Assembly: GCA_031292175.1 (NCBI GenBank)
Contig: JARLHQ010000032.1
Coordinates: forward strand, 62,001-126,000
DNA from: Humidesulfovibrio sp.
GTDB lineage: Bacteria; Desulfobacterota; Desulfovibrionia; Desulfovibrionales; Desulfovibrionaceae
Length of the DNA: 64,000 nucleotides
Direction of reading: 5' to 3'
Shown here: positions 49,731-58,076 of the stretch, piece by piece
How positions within the stretch are numbered: the first letter of the stretch is position 1
Layout of the letters: the number at the start of each line of letters is the position of its first letter
The notes under the pieces: model-generated
Told to the model about the DNA's origin: nothing
Seen by the model: the letters and a program-made list of their open reading frames with translations, nothing else
Databases searched by the model: none
Translations under genes and position numbers: made by a program

Positions 49731-51083
49731 TCACCGACGGTCAGAGGGACGGTTGTTGCCCGGGGCTTCCTGTTGGGGCGCCCGCGAAGGCTGCTGCCTG
49801 CGGCTCGCCTCGCCCTGGGCGGCATGTCCCCGTGCATCTGCGCCGTGCTGGTACGATTCGAACAGCGGCGCCACTGGGCGCTGCGCCTGCTGCGGCGCTT
49901 GCTGGAACGGACGCTGCTGCTGTGGAGCTGGGCGCTGCGGTGTCTGCTGCTGCGGCGGCTGCTGCGGACGCTGCTGCGTGGATTGGCGTTGCGGCTGTGC
50001 GGCCTGCTGTTGCATCGGATGCTGGCCCTGCGGCTGCCACTGCTCCTGTGGACGCTGCCCCTGCTGCGGTTGTCCCTGCTGGGGGCGGGTCTGGACCGCA
50101 GGCCGCACTGGCGCGCCGAAATGGCTCTGCTGCTGCCCTGGCCGCATGGCCGCGGGCCGCTCGGACAGAGGCGGTGATCCGGCGGCAAAACCTCTGAAGT
50201 TACGGCGCGACTCATCCGAAGCGTGTTGATACGCTGCTCGTACCGCTAGGCTGTGGTAGGGCACGCCCAGGCGGTGGGCCGGGTCGTGCCGCCAGAAGCC
50301 GGAGGCCGGCGGTGGCCTGTCGAAGTTGATACGGCGGTAGTGCGCGTTGTCGATGACGATGACGCGGTGGCGCCAGTCCCAGCGTTCCCAGCCCCAGAAT
50401 GGAGCCAGGACGGGCCGACCAACGCTGAAACTGAAGGGGCCTGCCCGGAAGAAAAGCGCGAACATCGGCTGGAAGACCACCGGCGGATAGGCGGGATAGC
50501 GCCAGGGGCCATAGACCGCCACAGGATCATAATAGGGCACGTACACGATGCGCGGGTCGGCGGGCTCAATGAGAATGTCCTGGGGCTCCACCACCACGGT
50601 CTGCTGTAGCGTGGAGCGCAGGGTTCCCGCTCCCTGGGCTTGGCGTCGCAGCTGCTGCACCGAGTCCATGACCTCGTTCTGCTCGGCCATGAAGGCGTCG
50701 CCAAGTTGCTCAGTCCATTGCAGGTCGTTGTCCATCATTCTCAGGACCTGGGGGAACGGCACCAGGGACTTGACGCTTGGGTCCCAGGGCTGCTGCCCCA
50801 GGGCGCTGTCCAGATTGGCCCCGCGAAGGGCTGCGTTGCCGGGATCCTGGAGCCAGCGGTCCGCCTGGACCACCTCCAGCGGATAGGTGGCGGCCATAAG
50901 AATCTGGGCCACCAAGGCGTCGGGATACAGGGCGATGGGGGCGAGCATTTGGTCAAGCTGCGCCGTTGAATAGGACGGCGCACCGCTGGGCTGGTCCTGT
51001 TGGGCATCGGCCAAGGCCGGGATGCTGAGCAGCAGAATCATCGCGGCGATTATCGCCCGGGGCCAGAGAGGGATTGAACGCAT
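49731..51083 (-). CDS. exported DUF3300 family protein with a Gln-rich tail
   Basis: The 450-residue protein has a signal peptide (AIIAAMILLLSIPALADA, about residues 10-27). The DUF3300 domain follows (about 35-220), with PIALYPDALVAQILMAATYP, LEVVQADRWLQDP and TVVVEPQDILIEPADPRIVY. From about residue 290 the chain is low-complexity, mainly Gln, Pro, Arg and Ala repeats. The start at 51083 is chosen because it gives a clean signal peptide; an ATG at 51113 adds 10 residues. It leads the DUF2950 gene, and the two probably form one envelope-associated system of unknown role. Confidence 0.85.
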   Translation of the reverse strand: MRSIPLWPRAIIAAMILLLSIPALADAQQDQPSGAPSYSTAQLDQMLAPIALYPDALVAQILMAATYPLEVVQADRWLQDPGNAALRGANLDSALGQQPWDPSVKSLVPFPQVLRMMDNDLQWTEQLGDAFMAEQNEVMDSVQQLRRQAQGAGTLRSTLQQTVVVEPQDILIEPADPRIVYVPYYDPVAVYGPWRYPAYPPVVFQPMFALFFRAGPFSFSVGRPVLAPFWGWERWDWRHRVIVIDNAHYRRINFDRPPPASGFWRHDPAHRLGVPYHSLAVRAAYQHASDESRRNFRGFAAGSPPLSERPAAMRPGQQQSHFGAPVRPAVQTRPQQGQPQQGQRPQEQWQPQGQHPMQQQAAQPQRQSTQQRPQQPPQQQTPQRPAPQQQRPFQQAPQQAQRPVAPLFESYQHGADARGHAAQGEASRRQQPSRAPQQEAPGNNRPSDRR

Positions 51084-51448
51084 AGGCGGCACCTGCCTTG
51101 TCCGGATGTGCACCGCCGCCTCTCGGGCGCGCGGAATCGCTCAGCAATCGCTACGCTTTTGGTGCCGGTTGTCAATTGGTGCTGGTATGGGTTGAGCGGC
51201 GGACCCGGCGGGCATGGCTGCCGTAGCCCCCCGCACGGCTCGCAGAGGACCACTCCTCAAGGGGCTGACGCGTGCCCCCGCGCGCAGTAAGGAGCGGGCC
51301 TGGAAATGAGAACTCCAGGCGATGGCGGACAAAATGAAGCGTCGCCCGGGGCAAATGTAAACGTCGCGCTACATGATGTAGCGCAACGATGGAGTGCGGC
51401 AACGAAAAAAGGCTTGCGAATCGCTTCGCAAGCCCTTGATCTATCGAG
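51084..51448. other. gap of 365 bp between DUF3300 and tRNA-Ala
   Basis: It contains the tRNA terminator and, just before it, a palindrome GCGCTACAT-G-ATGTAGCGC (51365-51383). The upstream part should hold the DUF3300 promoter (minus strand). No gene was accepted. Confidence 0.55.
51404..51434 (-). terminator. terminator of tRNA-Ala
   Basis: GGCTTGCGAA (51410-51419) and TTCGCAAGCC (51424-51433) form a hairpin followed on the minus strand by six T, 15 bp after the CCA end. Confidence 0.85.
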
Positions 51449-51524
<76 letters not shown>

Positions 51525-51657
51525 ACGGCGTTGGGACCAACTCTTTAGCCGTTGGCCGGGTCTCCTGTCAAGACAAGAAACTGCAGGCTTTGCCGATGCA
51601 GTGAATTTAATTCGGCGACCGCTCCGGCGTGCCTGCCCCACCGGTCGATGAGGCGCG

Positions 51658-52587
51658 TCACGCCTTGCTTCCGGCTGGCCCCGGTCCGCTCTCCGCGTTC
51701 AGCTGCACCGCCGGGTGCGCCTCCCGGGCCAGGGCCAGCCAGGCCTGCGCGGCGTGGGAAAGGTAGCCGCCCTTGCGCCAGAGCAGGGCCATGTGCCACA
51801 CGGTGTCCGGCTCATTCAGGGGGACGAAGTGCAGGCCGGGCTGCTGGCGCTGCTCGGCCATGAGCCGGGGCAGAAGCGCGATGCCGAGCCCGGCCTTGAC
51901 CAGACCGACGATGAAGTCGATCTGCCCGCTGCGGGCGGCGACAGATGGCTGAAAGCCGTGGCGCGCGCAGCTGTCCATGATGATCTTGTTGAGCAGAAAG
52001 CCCTCGTCGAACAGGATGAACGGTTCGCTGGCCAGGTCCAGAATGCGCAGGCTGGAGCGTCCGGCCAGGGGGTGGCCGCTTGGCAGCAGGGCCACCAGAG
52101 GCTCGGCGCGCACGTCCTGCCACTCGAACTCCTCGGACACGGGCGTGAGCGAGGCCGCCAGGTCCACCTCGCCCGCGCGCAAAAGCTCCTCCAGGCGCTT
52201 GCTGCCATGCTCCACCAGGCTGATTTCCACGCCGGGGTAGCGGCTGCGGAACAGGGCGAAGATGGGCGCAAAGAGCACGCTGCTGCCGAACAGCGGCAGG
52301 CCAAGCCGCAGCAGCCCGCGCCGCAGGCCGCGCAGCTCGTCCAGTTCGGCCAGCATGTCCTCGCTCTCGGTCAGGATGCTCAGGGCGCGGCGGTAGATGA
52401 CGCGCCCGGCGTCCGTGAGCTGGCTCTTGTGGCCCACGCGGTCCAGAAGAGGCACGCCGAGCTCGTCCTCCAGCTGGCGCACGGCCTTGCTCACGTTGGG
52501 CTGGGTGGTGAAGAGCACCTTGGCTGCCTGGGAGAAGCCGCCCCGGCGCACCACCTCCACCAGGGCATGCAGATTGCGCAGTTCCAT
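51658..52587 (-). CDS. LysR-family regulator divergent from lrgAB
   Basis: The 309-residue protein has an N-terminal helix-turn-helix (LHALVEVVRRGGFSQAAKVL, then TTQPNVSKAVRQLEDELGVP, residues 6-45) and a two-lobe effector domain. It is divergent from the lrgA/lrgB genes with 105 bp between the starts, the arrangement of CidR-type regulators, so it probably controls them. A perfect LysR-type dyad lies 5 bp upstream of its ATG and overlaps its weak ribosome site, suggesting autorepression. The effector is unknown. Confidence 0.9.
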   Translation of the reverse strand: MELRNLHALVEVVRRGGFSQAAKVLFTTQPNVSKAVRQLEDELGVPLLDRVGHKSQLTDAGRVIYRRALSILTESEDMLAELDELRGLRRGLLRLGLPLFGSSVLFAPIFALFRSRYPGVEISLVEHGSKRLEELLRAGEVDLAASLTPVSEEFEWQDVRAEPLVALLPSGHPLAGRSSLRILDLASEPFILFDEGFLLNKIIMDSCARHGFQPSVAARSGQIDFIVGLVKAGLGIALLPRLMAEQRQQPGLHFVPLNEPDTVWHMALLWRKGGYLSHAAQAWLALAREAHPAVQLNAESGPGPAGSKA

Positions 52588-52591
52588 GTCT

Positions 52592-52606
52592 ATTCCATAT
52601 TGGAAT
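52592..52606. promoter_or_regulatory. LysR-type operator between the LysR gene and lrgA
   Basis: ATTCCA-TAT-TGGAAT is a perfect 6-bp dyad with a 3-base centre and contains the T-N11-A pattern of LysR sites. It lies in the divergent intergenic region, next to the LysR start. Confidence 0.6.
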
Positions 52607-52692
52607 GATTTCTATGCTGTCAATTCATTTTACAGGGGGTGCGACCGGCCTTAGATGGGAGGTGCGCGCAAGAAAACGCGCAAGGAGTTCCC

Positions 52693-53109
52693 ATGTATCC
52701 GCGCAAGCTTTTGCTTTCATTCCGTTTGGCCTTGCGCCGCAGCCGTCTGCTCCAGGGCGGGGCGCTGGTCTTGTTTTGGGCCCTGGGCGAGGCGCTGGTG
52801 CGGACCACGCATCTGCCCGTGCCGGGCGGCATCATCGGCCTGGCCCTGGTGCTGCTCCTGTTCGCCAGCGGGCGGCTCAGGACCATCAGCCTGCGCCGGG
52901 GAGCCGACTGGCTTCTGGCCGAGATGTTGCTCTTTTTTGTGCCCGCGGTGCTGGCCGTGCTGGACCACCGCGAGTTCCTGGGACTGCTTGGCCTGAAGCT
53001 CCTGGCCGTGGTGCTGGCCGGGACCCTGCTTGTCATGGGTGGCACGGGCCTCGCCGTGGATCTGTGCTGTCGTCTGAGCCCGAGGCCGGTGCGCCATGAC
53101 GACAACTAG
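52693..53109 (+). CDS. CidA/LrgA-family membrane protein
   Basis: The 138-residue protein has about four membrane helices and matches CidA/LrgA holin-like proteins (LPVPGGIIGLALVLLLFASG, then LLFFVPAVLAV). AAGGAG precedes the ATG at 52693. It overlaps lrgB by 14 bp. In Gram-positive bacteria CidAB/LrgAB influence murein hydrolase release and act as pyruvate or glycolate transporters in related systems; in this organism a transport role under LysR control is a reasonable inference. Confidence 0.9.
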   Translation: MYPRKLLLSFRLALRRSRLLQGGALVLFWALGEALVRTTHLPVPGGIIGLALVLLLFASGRLRTISLRRGADWLLAEMLLFFVPAVLAVLDHREFLGLLGLKLLAVVLAGTLLVMGGTGLAVDLCCRLSPRPVRHDDN

Positions 53110-53800
53110 CCTGGCGCCGCTTCTCGTGGGCCTGTTCTGGTCCGCCGCCACCATCGCGCTCTATTGCGGCGCGCGCTGGGTGAACCGCAGACGGCCGCGC
53201 TGGTGGTCCTCCCCGCTGACCCTGGCGCCGCTTCTGCTCATCGGTCTGGCCCTGGTGCTGCACGTGGGCTACAGCGAGTACATCCGGGGCACGCACTGGC
53301 TGGTGACCATGCTCGGGCCGGTCACCGTGGCCTTTGCTCTGCCCATCTTCGAGCAGCGGGCGGTCATCCGCCGCCACTGGCCCGTGCTTCTGGCGGGCGT
53401 GGTGACGGGCAACGCCATCGCCATGCTCACGGCCTGGGGCCTCGCCACGGAGCTGCATCTCTCCGGCGTGGTGCGGCTGAGCCTTTTGCCGCGTTCGGTG
53501 AGCACGCCCTTCGCCATGACCGTGTCCGGGGACATCGGCGGCGTGCCGGACCTGACGGCGGTGTTCGTGGTGCTGACGGGCATCTGTGGCGCGATGCTGG
53601 GTGAGCTCCTGCTGGCTTGGCTGCCTCTACGCTCGCCCTTGGCGCGTGGCGCGCTCTTTGGCATGGGGGCGCACGGCGCGGGCGTTGCCCAGGCCCGGCG
53701 CATGGGCCAGGAGGAAGGCGCCATCGCGAGCCTGGTGATGATCCTGGCGGGTTTGAGCAACGTGCTGGCCGCGCCGCTTCTGGCCATGGTCCTGCGCTGA
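53096..53800 (+). CDS. LrgB-family membrane protein
   Basis: The 234-residue protein has about six membrane helices and the LrgB/CidB signatures: LGPVTVAFALPIFEQR, then LPRSVSTPFAMTVSGDIGG and the C-terminal GMGAHGAGVAQARRMGQEEG. It is translated after an overlap of 14 bp with the LrgA-like gene and surely works with it. The stop is 15 bp from the convergent AAA+ gene, with no obvious terminator between them. Confidence 0.93.
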   Translation: MTTTSLAPLLVGLFWSAATIALYCGARWVNRRRPRWWSSPLTLAPLLLIGLALVLHVGYSEYIRGTHWLVTMLGPVTVAFALPIFEQRAVIRRHWPVLLAGVVTGNAIAMLTAWGLATELHLSGVVRLSLLPRSVSTPFAMTVSGDIGGVPDLTAVFVVLTGICGAMLGELLLAWLPLRSPLARGALFGMGAHGAGVAQARRMGQEEGAIASLVMILAGLSNVLAAPLLAMVLR

Positions 53801-53815
53801 GGCGGGAAAATGGCC

Positions 53816-54688
53816 CTAGGCCTTCTTTTTCCGTCCGCCTGCGCGCTTGGCTGTGTTGCCCACGGGCGGGCGCACGCAGCAGGCCTTGTCCGCGCCGGTG
53901 ACGCGCCAGCGCCAGGGCAGACCGCCAGCCTCCAGGGCCATCAAGGACTCCAGCTCGCGCACATTGCCGGGGAAGGCGTGGTTCGCCAAACGGCCGGCCA
54001 GGCTTTCCAGGCTCTTGAGCGAGGCCGTGCGCGAGGTCTTGAGCCGGGAGAAGTAGGCCACCAGCGCGGGGATGTCCTCCTTGCGCTCGCGCAGGGGCGG
54101 CACATGGATGTGCCGGAAGCGCTCCAGGAATTCCGGCAGCAGCGCTCCGGGCGCAAGCAGCAGCCTGCGGGGGGTATTGGTGGTGCAGATGAACTGGCGC
54201 GGCCCGATGTCGCCGCTTCCTGCGGCCTGCTCGTCCCAGAGGGCCATCAGTCTTTGCTGCACGGCGGTCGGCAGATCGCCCATCTCTTCCAGCACGAGTG
54301 TGCCGCCCGAGGCCTCCTCGATCAGCGCGCGTGGCGTGCCCTCGTCCGGGGAAGGGCTGTCTGGGCCGAAGATCCGCTCCAGCAGCATCCGCGCGTCCAG
54401 CCCGGCCGTGAGGTGCGAGACAAAGGGCGCGTACGGGTCGCCACTGGCGTGGATGAAGCGGCTGAGCAGGCTCTTGCCCACGCCCGTCTCCCCGGTGAGC
54501 AGCACCGGCGCGGGCGCGTCGGCCAGGACCCGGCACAGGGCGACGATGGCGCGCATGGTCTCGTGGCAGACCACGAGGGCCAGGTGGTCCTCCAGGGGGA
54601 TGATCTCGCGCTGCGTGAACCAATCCGGCAGACTGGAGAGCGGATCGTTTTCCTCGGGTGGAATTTGGGATTCGGGCGTGTCTTTCAT
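53816..54688 (-). CDS. AAA+ protein related to sigma-54 activators but lacking the GAFTGA loop
   Basis: The 290-residue protein keeps the sigma-54 interaction ATPase framework: Walker A GETGVGKS (66-73), [13 protein letters not shown] in the Walker B position (usual LDEIG), a sensor region FICTTNTP, and PGNVREL (240-246). The GAFTGA loop is absent; [12 protein letters not shown] (106-117) stands there. There is no receiver, GAF or Fis domain; the C-terminus is basic (GGRKKKA). It cannot be expected to open sigma-54 promoters. No ribosome site precedes the ATG. It lies 181 bp downstream of the response regulator on the same strand. Confidence 0.82.
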   Translation of the reverse strand: MKDTPESQIPPEENDPLSSLPDWFTQREIIPLEDHLALVVCHETMRAIVALCRVLADAPAPVLLTGETGVGKSLLSRFIHASGDPYAPFVSHLTAGLDARMLLERIFGPDSPSPDEGTPRALIEEASGGTLVLEEMGDLPTAVQQRLMALWDEQAAGSGDIGPRQFICTTNTPRRLLLAPGALLPEFLERFRHIHVPPLRERKEDIPALVAYFSRLKTSRTASLKSLESLAGRLANHAFPGNVRELESLMALEAGGLPWRWRVTGADKACCVRPPVGNTAKRAGGRKKKA

Positions 54689-54700
54689 GGTGTCGTGGTA

Positions 54701-54715
54701 ACACGATGCGTGCCA
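54701..54715 (-). promoter_or_regulatory. possible sigma-54 promoter before the AAA+ gene
   Basis: On the minus strand TGGCACG (54715-54709), a 4-bp spacer and GTGT resemble the -24/-12 consensus, with the -12 C replaced by T. It is only about 13 bp from the ATG, which would make the message nearly leaderless, so the call is weak. Confidence 0.3.
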
Positions 54716-54832
54716 GCCAGGCTACGGGGTGCTCCGTTCCGGGGCTGTTCTCTCAACGCATCGTCCTTGTTGTGGAAGAAATTTCAGGCCAGGCGGCGGC
54801 GCGGGGCGGGGCGCGCTTGAACCAGAAATTTC

Positions 54833-54849
54833 TGTTCCGTTTTGAAACA
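54833..54849. promoter_or_regulatory. 17-bp dyad, candidate binding site of the sigma-54 response regulator
   Basis: TGTTCCG-TTT-TGAAACA is an imperfect inverted repeat just downstream of the response-regulator gene and about 150 bp ahead of the AAA+ gene. Read on the minus strand it matches the two dyads at 57705 and 57740. Confidence 0.45.
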
Positions 54850-54869
54850 GCGGGCCAGAGCCGCTTGCC

Positions 54870-56213
54870 TTAGTCGAGATTGAACTGCTTGAGTTTGCGC
54901 CATAAAGTGGTCCGGGGCACGTCGAGAATCTGCGCGGCCAGGCTCTTGTTGTGGCCCGTGGACTTGAGCACGCGGGCGATGTGCTGGCGCTCAAGTTCCT
55001 CCAGGCTTACCAGGGGCTCGCCGCCCGCCGCGCCGCCCGCCGCCTGCTGGAGCTCCGGGGGCAGATCCTCCACGGAGAACACCTCCGAGTCGCACAGGGC
55101 CACGCCGCGCTCCACGATGTTCTCCAGTTCGCGCACGTTGCCCGGGCACTCGTAGCGCGTCAGTATCTGCAGGGCCTGTGGGCTCACCTCGCGCACGGTC
55201 TTGTGAAAGAGCAGGCTGTACTTGTCGATGAAATGCCGCACGAGCAGGGGAATATCCTCCCTGCGCTCGGCGAGCGACGGCAGGACGATGCTCACCACGT
55301 TCAGCCGGTAGAACAGATCCCCTCGGAACACGCCGTCGGCGATGTCCTGTTTCAGGTCGCGGTTGGTGGCGGCTATGACCCGGATGTCCAGGTCCACGGG
55401 CCGCGTGCCGCCCACGCGCAAAATGCGCCGCTCCTGGATCACATGCAGGAGCTTGACCTGCATGGAGGGCGGCATCTCCCCGATTTCGTCCAGAAACACC
55501 GTGCCGCCTCCGGCGGATTCCAAAAGCCCCACGCGCGTGGCCGCGGCCCCGGTAAATGCGCCCTTCTCGTAGCCGAACAGCTCGCTGGCGATGAGTTCTT
55601 CCGTGAAACCGCCGCAGTTGAAGGACACGAAGGTCTGGTTTTTGCGCGAAGAAAGTTTGTGGATGGCCCTGGCCACCAGGGCCTTGCCCGTGCCGCTGGG
55701 ACCCTGGATGAGCACGTTGCAGTTCACCGGCGCGACCTTGCGCACCAGTTCAAACACCCCGCGCATGGGCGCGCTGGCCCCGATCATGGACTCCAGGCCC
55801 GTCTCCTCGCGCAGGGCCTGACGCAGCTGGCGGTTGGCCCGGCCCAGGGCCACCTTGTCGCACGCGCCCTTCACCAGGTTGCGTATTTCGGCCAGGCGCA
55901 CTGGCTTGGCCACGAAGTGGTACGCGCCGAGCTTGATGGCCTCAATGGCCGGTTCCAGGCTGCTGAACCCGGTGACCAGCACCACCTCCGTATCGACGCC
56001 CTGGGCCTTGACCCGCTTGAGGGCGGAAAGCCCGTCCATGCCGGGCAGGCGCAAATCGAGGAGCACTGCGTCGAAGGGCGCTTCGCTCTGGCGCTTCAGA
56101 AAGGATTCCGCGTCGCCGAAGGTCTCCACCTCGTAGCCGTCGCGCGAGAAGATCTCGCCCAGGCGCTTGCGGGCGGCGGATTCGTCGTCCACCACGGCGA
56201 GCCTACCCGGCAT
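54870..56213 (-). CDS. sigma-54-dependent response regulator (NtrC family)
   Basis: The 447-residue protein has a receiver (D9/D10, phospho-acceptor D53 in LLDLRLPGMDG, T81, K103), a complete AAA+ activator domain (Walker A GPSGTGKA at 170-177, GAFTGA at 217-222, Walker B VFLDEIGEMP) and a C-terminal Fis-type helix-turn-helix (HIARVLKSTGHNKSLAAQIL, then DVPRTTLWRKLK). The start at 56213 overlaps the kinase gene by 11 bp, so the two form a pair. It should activate sigma-54 promoters after phosphorylation. The three 17-bp dyads beside these genes are candidate sites. Confidence 0.95.
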   Translation of the reverse strand: MPGRLAVVDDESAARKRLGEIFSRDGYEVETFGDAESFLKRQSEAPFDAVLLDLRLPGMDGLSALKRVKAQGVDTEVVLVTGFSSLEPAIEAIKLGAYHFVAKPVRLAEIRNLVKGACDKVALGRANRQLRQALREETGLESMIGASAPMRGVFELVRKVAPVNCNVLIQGPSGTGKALVARAIHKLSSRKNQTFVSFNCGGFTEELIASELFGYEKGAFTGAAATRVGLLESAGGGTVFLDEIGEMPPSMQVKLLHVIQERRILRVGGTRPVDLDIRVIAATNRDLKQDIADGVFRGDLFYRLNVVSIVLPSLAERREDIPLLVRHFIDKYSLLFHKTVREVSPQALQILTRYECPGNVRELENIVERGVALCDSEVFSVEDLPPELQQAAGGAAGGEPLVSLEELERQHIARVLKSTGHNKSLAAQILDVPRTTLWRKLKQFNLD

Positions 56214-57663
56214 GGCCGATATTCTCATGGGGCTCCGGGCTGGCCGGAGCTTTGGGCAAAAAGACATGGAAGGACGTGCCCTTGCCCGGCTCGCTCTCCA
56301 CCTCGATGCGCCCGCTGTGGCGTTTGACGAGGGAGTAGGTGACAGCCAGGCCCAGCCCCGTGCCCTTGCCCACCTCCTTGGTGGTGTAGAAGGGCTCGAA
56401 GATGTGCGGCAGATTCTCCGGGGCGATGCCGATGCCGGTGTCGCGCACAGTCAGGCGCACGAATTCCCCGGCTTCGCGGGCGGAGACCTCGATGGTCCCT
56501 CCAGCCGGGGTGGCGGCGATGGCGTTCTGCAACAGGTTCACGAAGACCTGCTGCAGATGCCGCAGATTGCCGGAAATGAGCGCCAGGTCGTGCGGCACGT
56601 CCTCGCGCATCTTGAGGTCGGCGATGAGCAGCTGGTTCCTCACGAGGGCCAGCGTGCTCTTCAGCACCACGTCTGGCGCCAGCGCGCTGAATCCGGCCTT
56701 CTCCGTGCGCGAGAAGTCCAGCAGATTGCGCACGATCTCCCCGGCCCGCTCGGCCTGGCTCAAAATGTCCGTCACAACCTCGCGCCCCTCGTCGTCCAGG
56801 GACTCATCGTGCGTCTCCAACAGACTTTCAGCGGAGATCATGATATTGTTGATGGGGTTGTTGATCTCGTGCGCGATGCCCGCGGTGAGCGTGCCCAGGG
56901 CGGCGATCTTGCGCGCCTGGAGCAGGTTCTCCTGGTTGGCGGTGAGTTCAAGGGCCATGCGGTTCAGCGCGTCCAAAAGCCCCGCCACCTCCTCGATGTG
57001 GTGGCGGCCCTCGTTGTCCACGGGGCTGAAGTCGCCCTTGGCCACGCGCGCTGTAATCTGGCCGATCATGCCCAGGGGCTTGAGCAGGCTGTTGGCGATG
57101 ACCGTGATCAATATGGCCATGAACACAAGGAATATGCCCAGGTAGGCGAAGGGCAGGAGCGAAACATGGAAGATGGTCTTGTGGATGCGCGCGCGTTTGG
57201 TGGCGCTCAGTTTCTCGGCCATATCCACCAGCCGCTTGCCCGTGCCGCGCACGGACTCCCGTTCCGGCGACTTGGCCTCGCTGATGGCCGCGAACTCGCG
57301 CCGGTACTGGGCCAGCGTCTGCCGGAAGTCTTCCAGCGTTGCCGGGCCCGACACCCGGGCGATGTCTCCGGCCAGGCCGGTGACGGCCACGTCGGCCTTG
57401 TCCAGATAGTTCATGCCCTCGCGCTGGCTTTCCACTCCGCCATAGATGAGCAGGTTCTTTTCGAAACGGCGGGCTTCCAGTATGGAGTTGAACAGATCGT
57501 CGTAGCGTTCGGAGAGGTTCAGGCGTTCGCGCACGGCGGCCAAGGTCAGGACGTTCAGCAGCGTGAGGCCGCAGGCCACCAGGAAGGCCACCAGGAAGAG
57601 CGTGAGGATCTTGCCCTTGATGGAGTTGAAAGAAATCCTGAAGCGCTGCGCGGTGCCCGCCAT
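56203..57663 (-). CDS. membrane sensor histidine kinase
   Basis: The 486-residue kinase has helices at about 18-42 and 168-192 enclosing an all-helical periplasmic domain of about 125 residues, then HAMP (about 193-245), HisKA with H265 in TLTAGIAHEINNPINN, and HATPase (DTGIGIAPENL, GTGLGLAVTYSLV). The helical sensor resembles four-helix-bundle ligand domains. The HENNP-type box is typical of NtrB-like kinases for sigma-54 regulators. It is divergent from the TauE operon, with 413 bp between the starts. Confidence 0.94.
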   Translation of the reverse strand: MAGTAQRFRISFNSIKGKILTLFLVAFLVACGLTLLNVLTLAAVRERLNLSERYDDLFNSILEARRFEKNLLIYGGVESQREGMNYLDKADVAVTGLAGDIARVSGPATLEDFRQTLAQYRREFAAISEAKSPERESVRGTGKRLVDMAEKLSATKRARIHKTIFHVSLLPFAYLGIFLVFMAILITVIANSLLKPLGMIGQITARVAKGDFSPVDNEGRHHIEEVAGLLDALNRMALELTANQENLLQARKIAALGTLTAGIAHEINNPINNIMISAESLLETHDESLDDEGREVVTDILSQAERAGEIVRNLLDFSRTEKAGFSALAPDVVLKSTLALVRNQLLIADLKMREDVPHDLALISGNLRHLQQVFVNLLQNAIAATPAGGTIEVSAREAGEFVRLTVRDTGIGIAPENLPHIFEPFYTTKEVGKGTGLGLAVTYSLVKRHSGRIEVESEPGKGTSFHVFLPKAPASPEPHENIGHAG

Positions 57664-57704
57664 CGGCCTTCTCCTTTGCGTCGAAGCGGGTGTACCCTAA
57701 AATA

Positions 57705-57721
57705 TGTTTCATTTTGGCACA
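57705..57721. promoter_or_regulatory. 17-bp dyad, candidate regulator site 1
   Basis: TGTTTCATTTTGGCACA lies 42 bp upstream of the kinase start. It forms a partial dyad (TGTTTCA/TGGCACA) and recurs 35 bp away. Confidence 0.5.
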
Positions 57722-57739
57722 AGGGCTTTTCCGGCCACC

Positions 57740-57756
57740 TGTTTCATTTCGGGACA
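57740..57756. promoter_or_regulatory. 17-bp dyad, candidate regulator site 2
   Basis: TGTTTCATTTCGGGACA repeats site 1 with 14 of 17 bases identical, and its first base is 35 bp downstream of that of site 1. The tandem arrangement is typical of enhancer sites for NtrC-type activators. Confidence 0.5.
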
Positions 57757-58076
57757 GATGGCTTCGTGAAGGATTTTCAGCGTTGCGATTAGTGTAGTTG
57801 TTTTAATGGATTGCCGCGTTGTGACCCAACGGCCCCTGATTTGCTTTAGAGGCCGTGGGAGCGCGAAGGAAGCCCGCCGGTGGCGGACCAGACCGCGCTC
57901 CATTGTCTGGTGCATGCGCAAAGCGGCTTACGGGAGTGTCCCCGGAAGCGGTTTGACGCAGGGCGCAAACACGACTTTGCCGTTGGCGCGGGCCAGCGGC
58001 GGGCAAGCGGGGTAGGGAGCGCGGGGCCAAGGGCCAGTCGCACGGCGCGGCACCCACTACCCAGGAAGGATCGGAC

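Larger units (their letters stand above)
57664..58076. promoter_or_regulatory. 413-bp divergent region between the kinase gene and the TauE operon
   Basis: It holds the two 17-bp dyads at its kinase-proximal end. I searched both strands for -24/-12 boxes and found no convincing sigma-54 promoter; near-misses have wrong spacing. No gene was accepted here. Confidence 0.5.

Noticed and set aside
51365-51383. Palindrome GCGCTACAT-G-ATGTAGCGC near the tRNA-Ala terminator
   Set aside because: It is striking, but there is no gene close enough to assign it as an operator and no T tract to make it a terminator.
57711-57730. TGGCAC in the kinase-TauE intergenic region as a sigma-54 -24 box
   Set aside because: The required GC at -12 is absent at the correct spacing; the bases belong to the 17-bp dyad.
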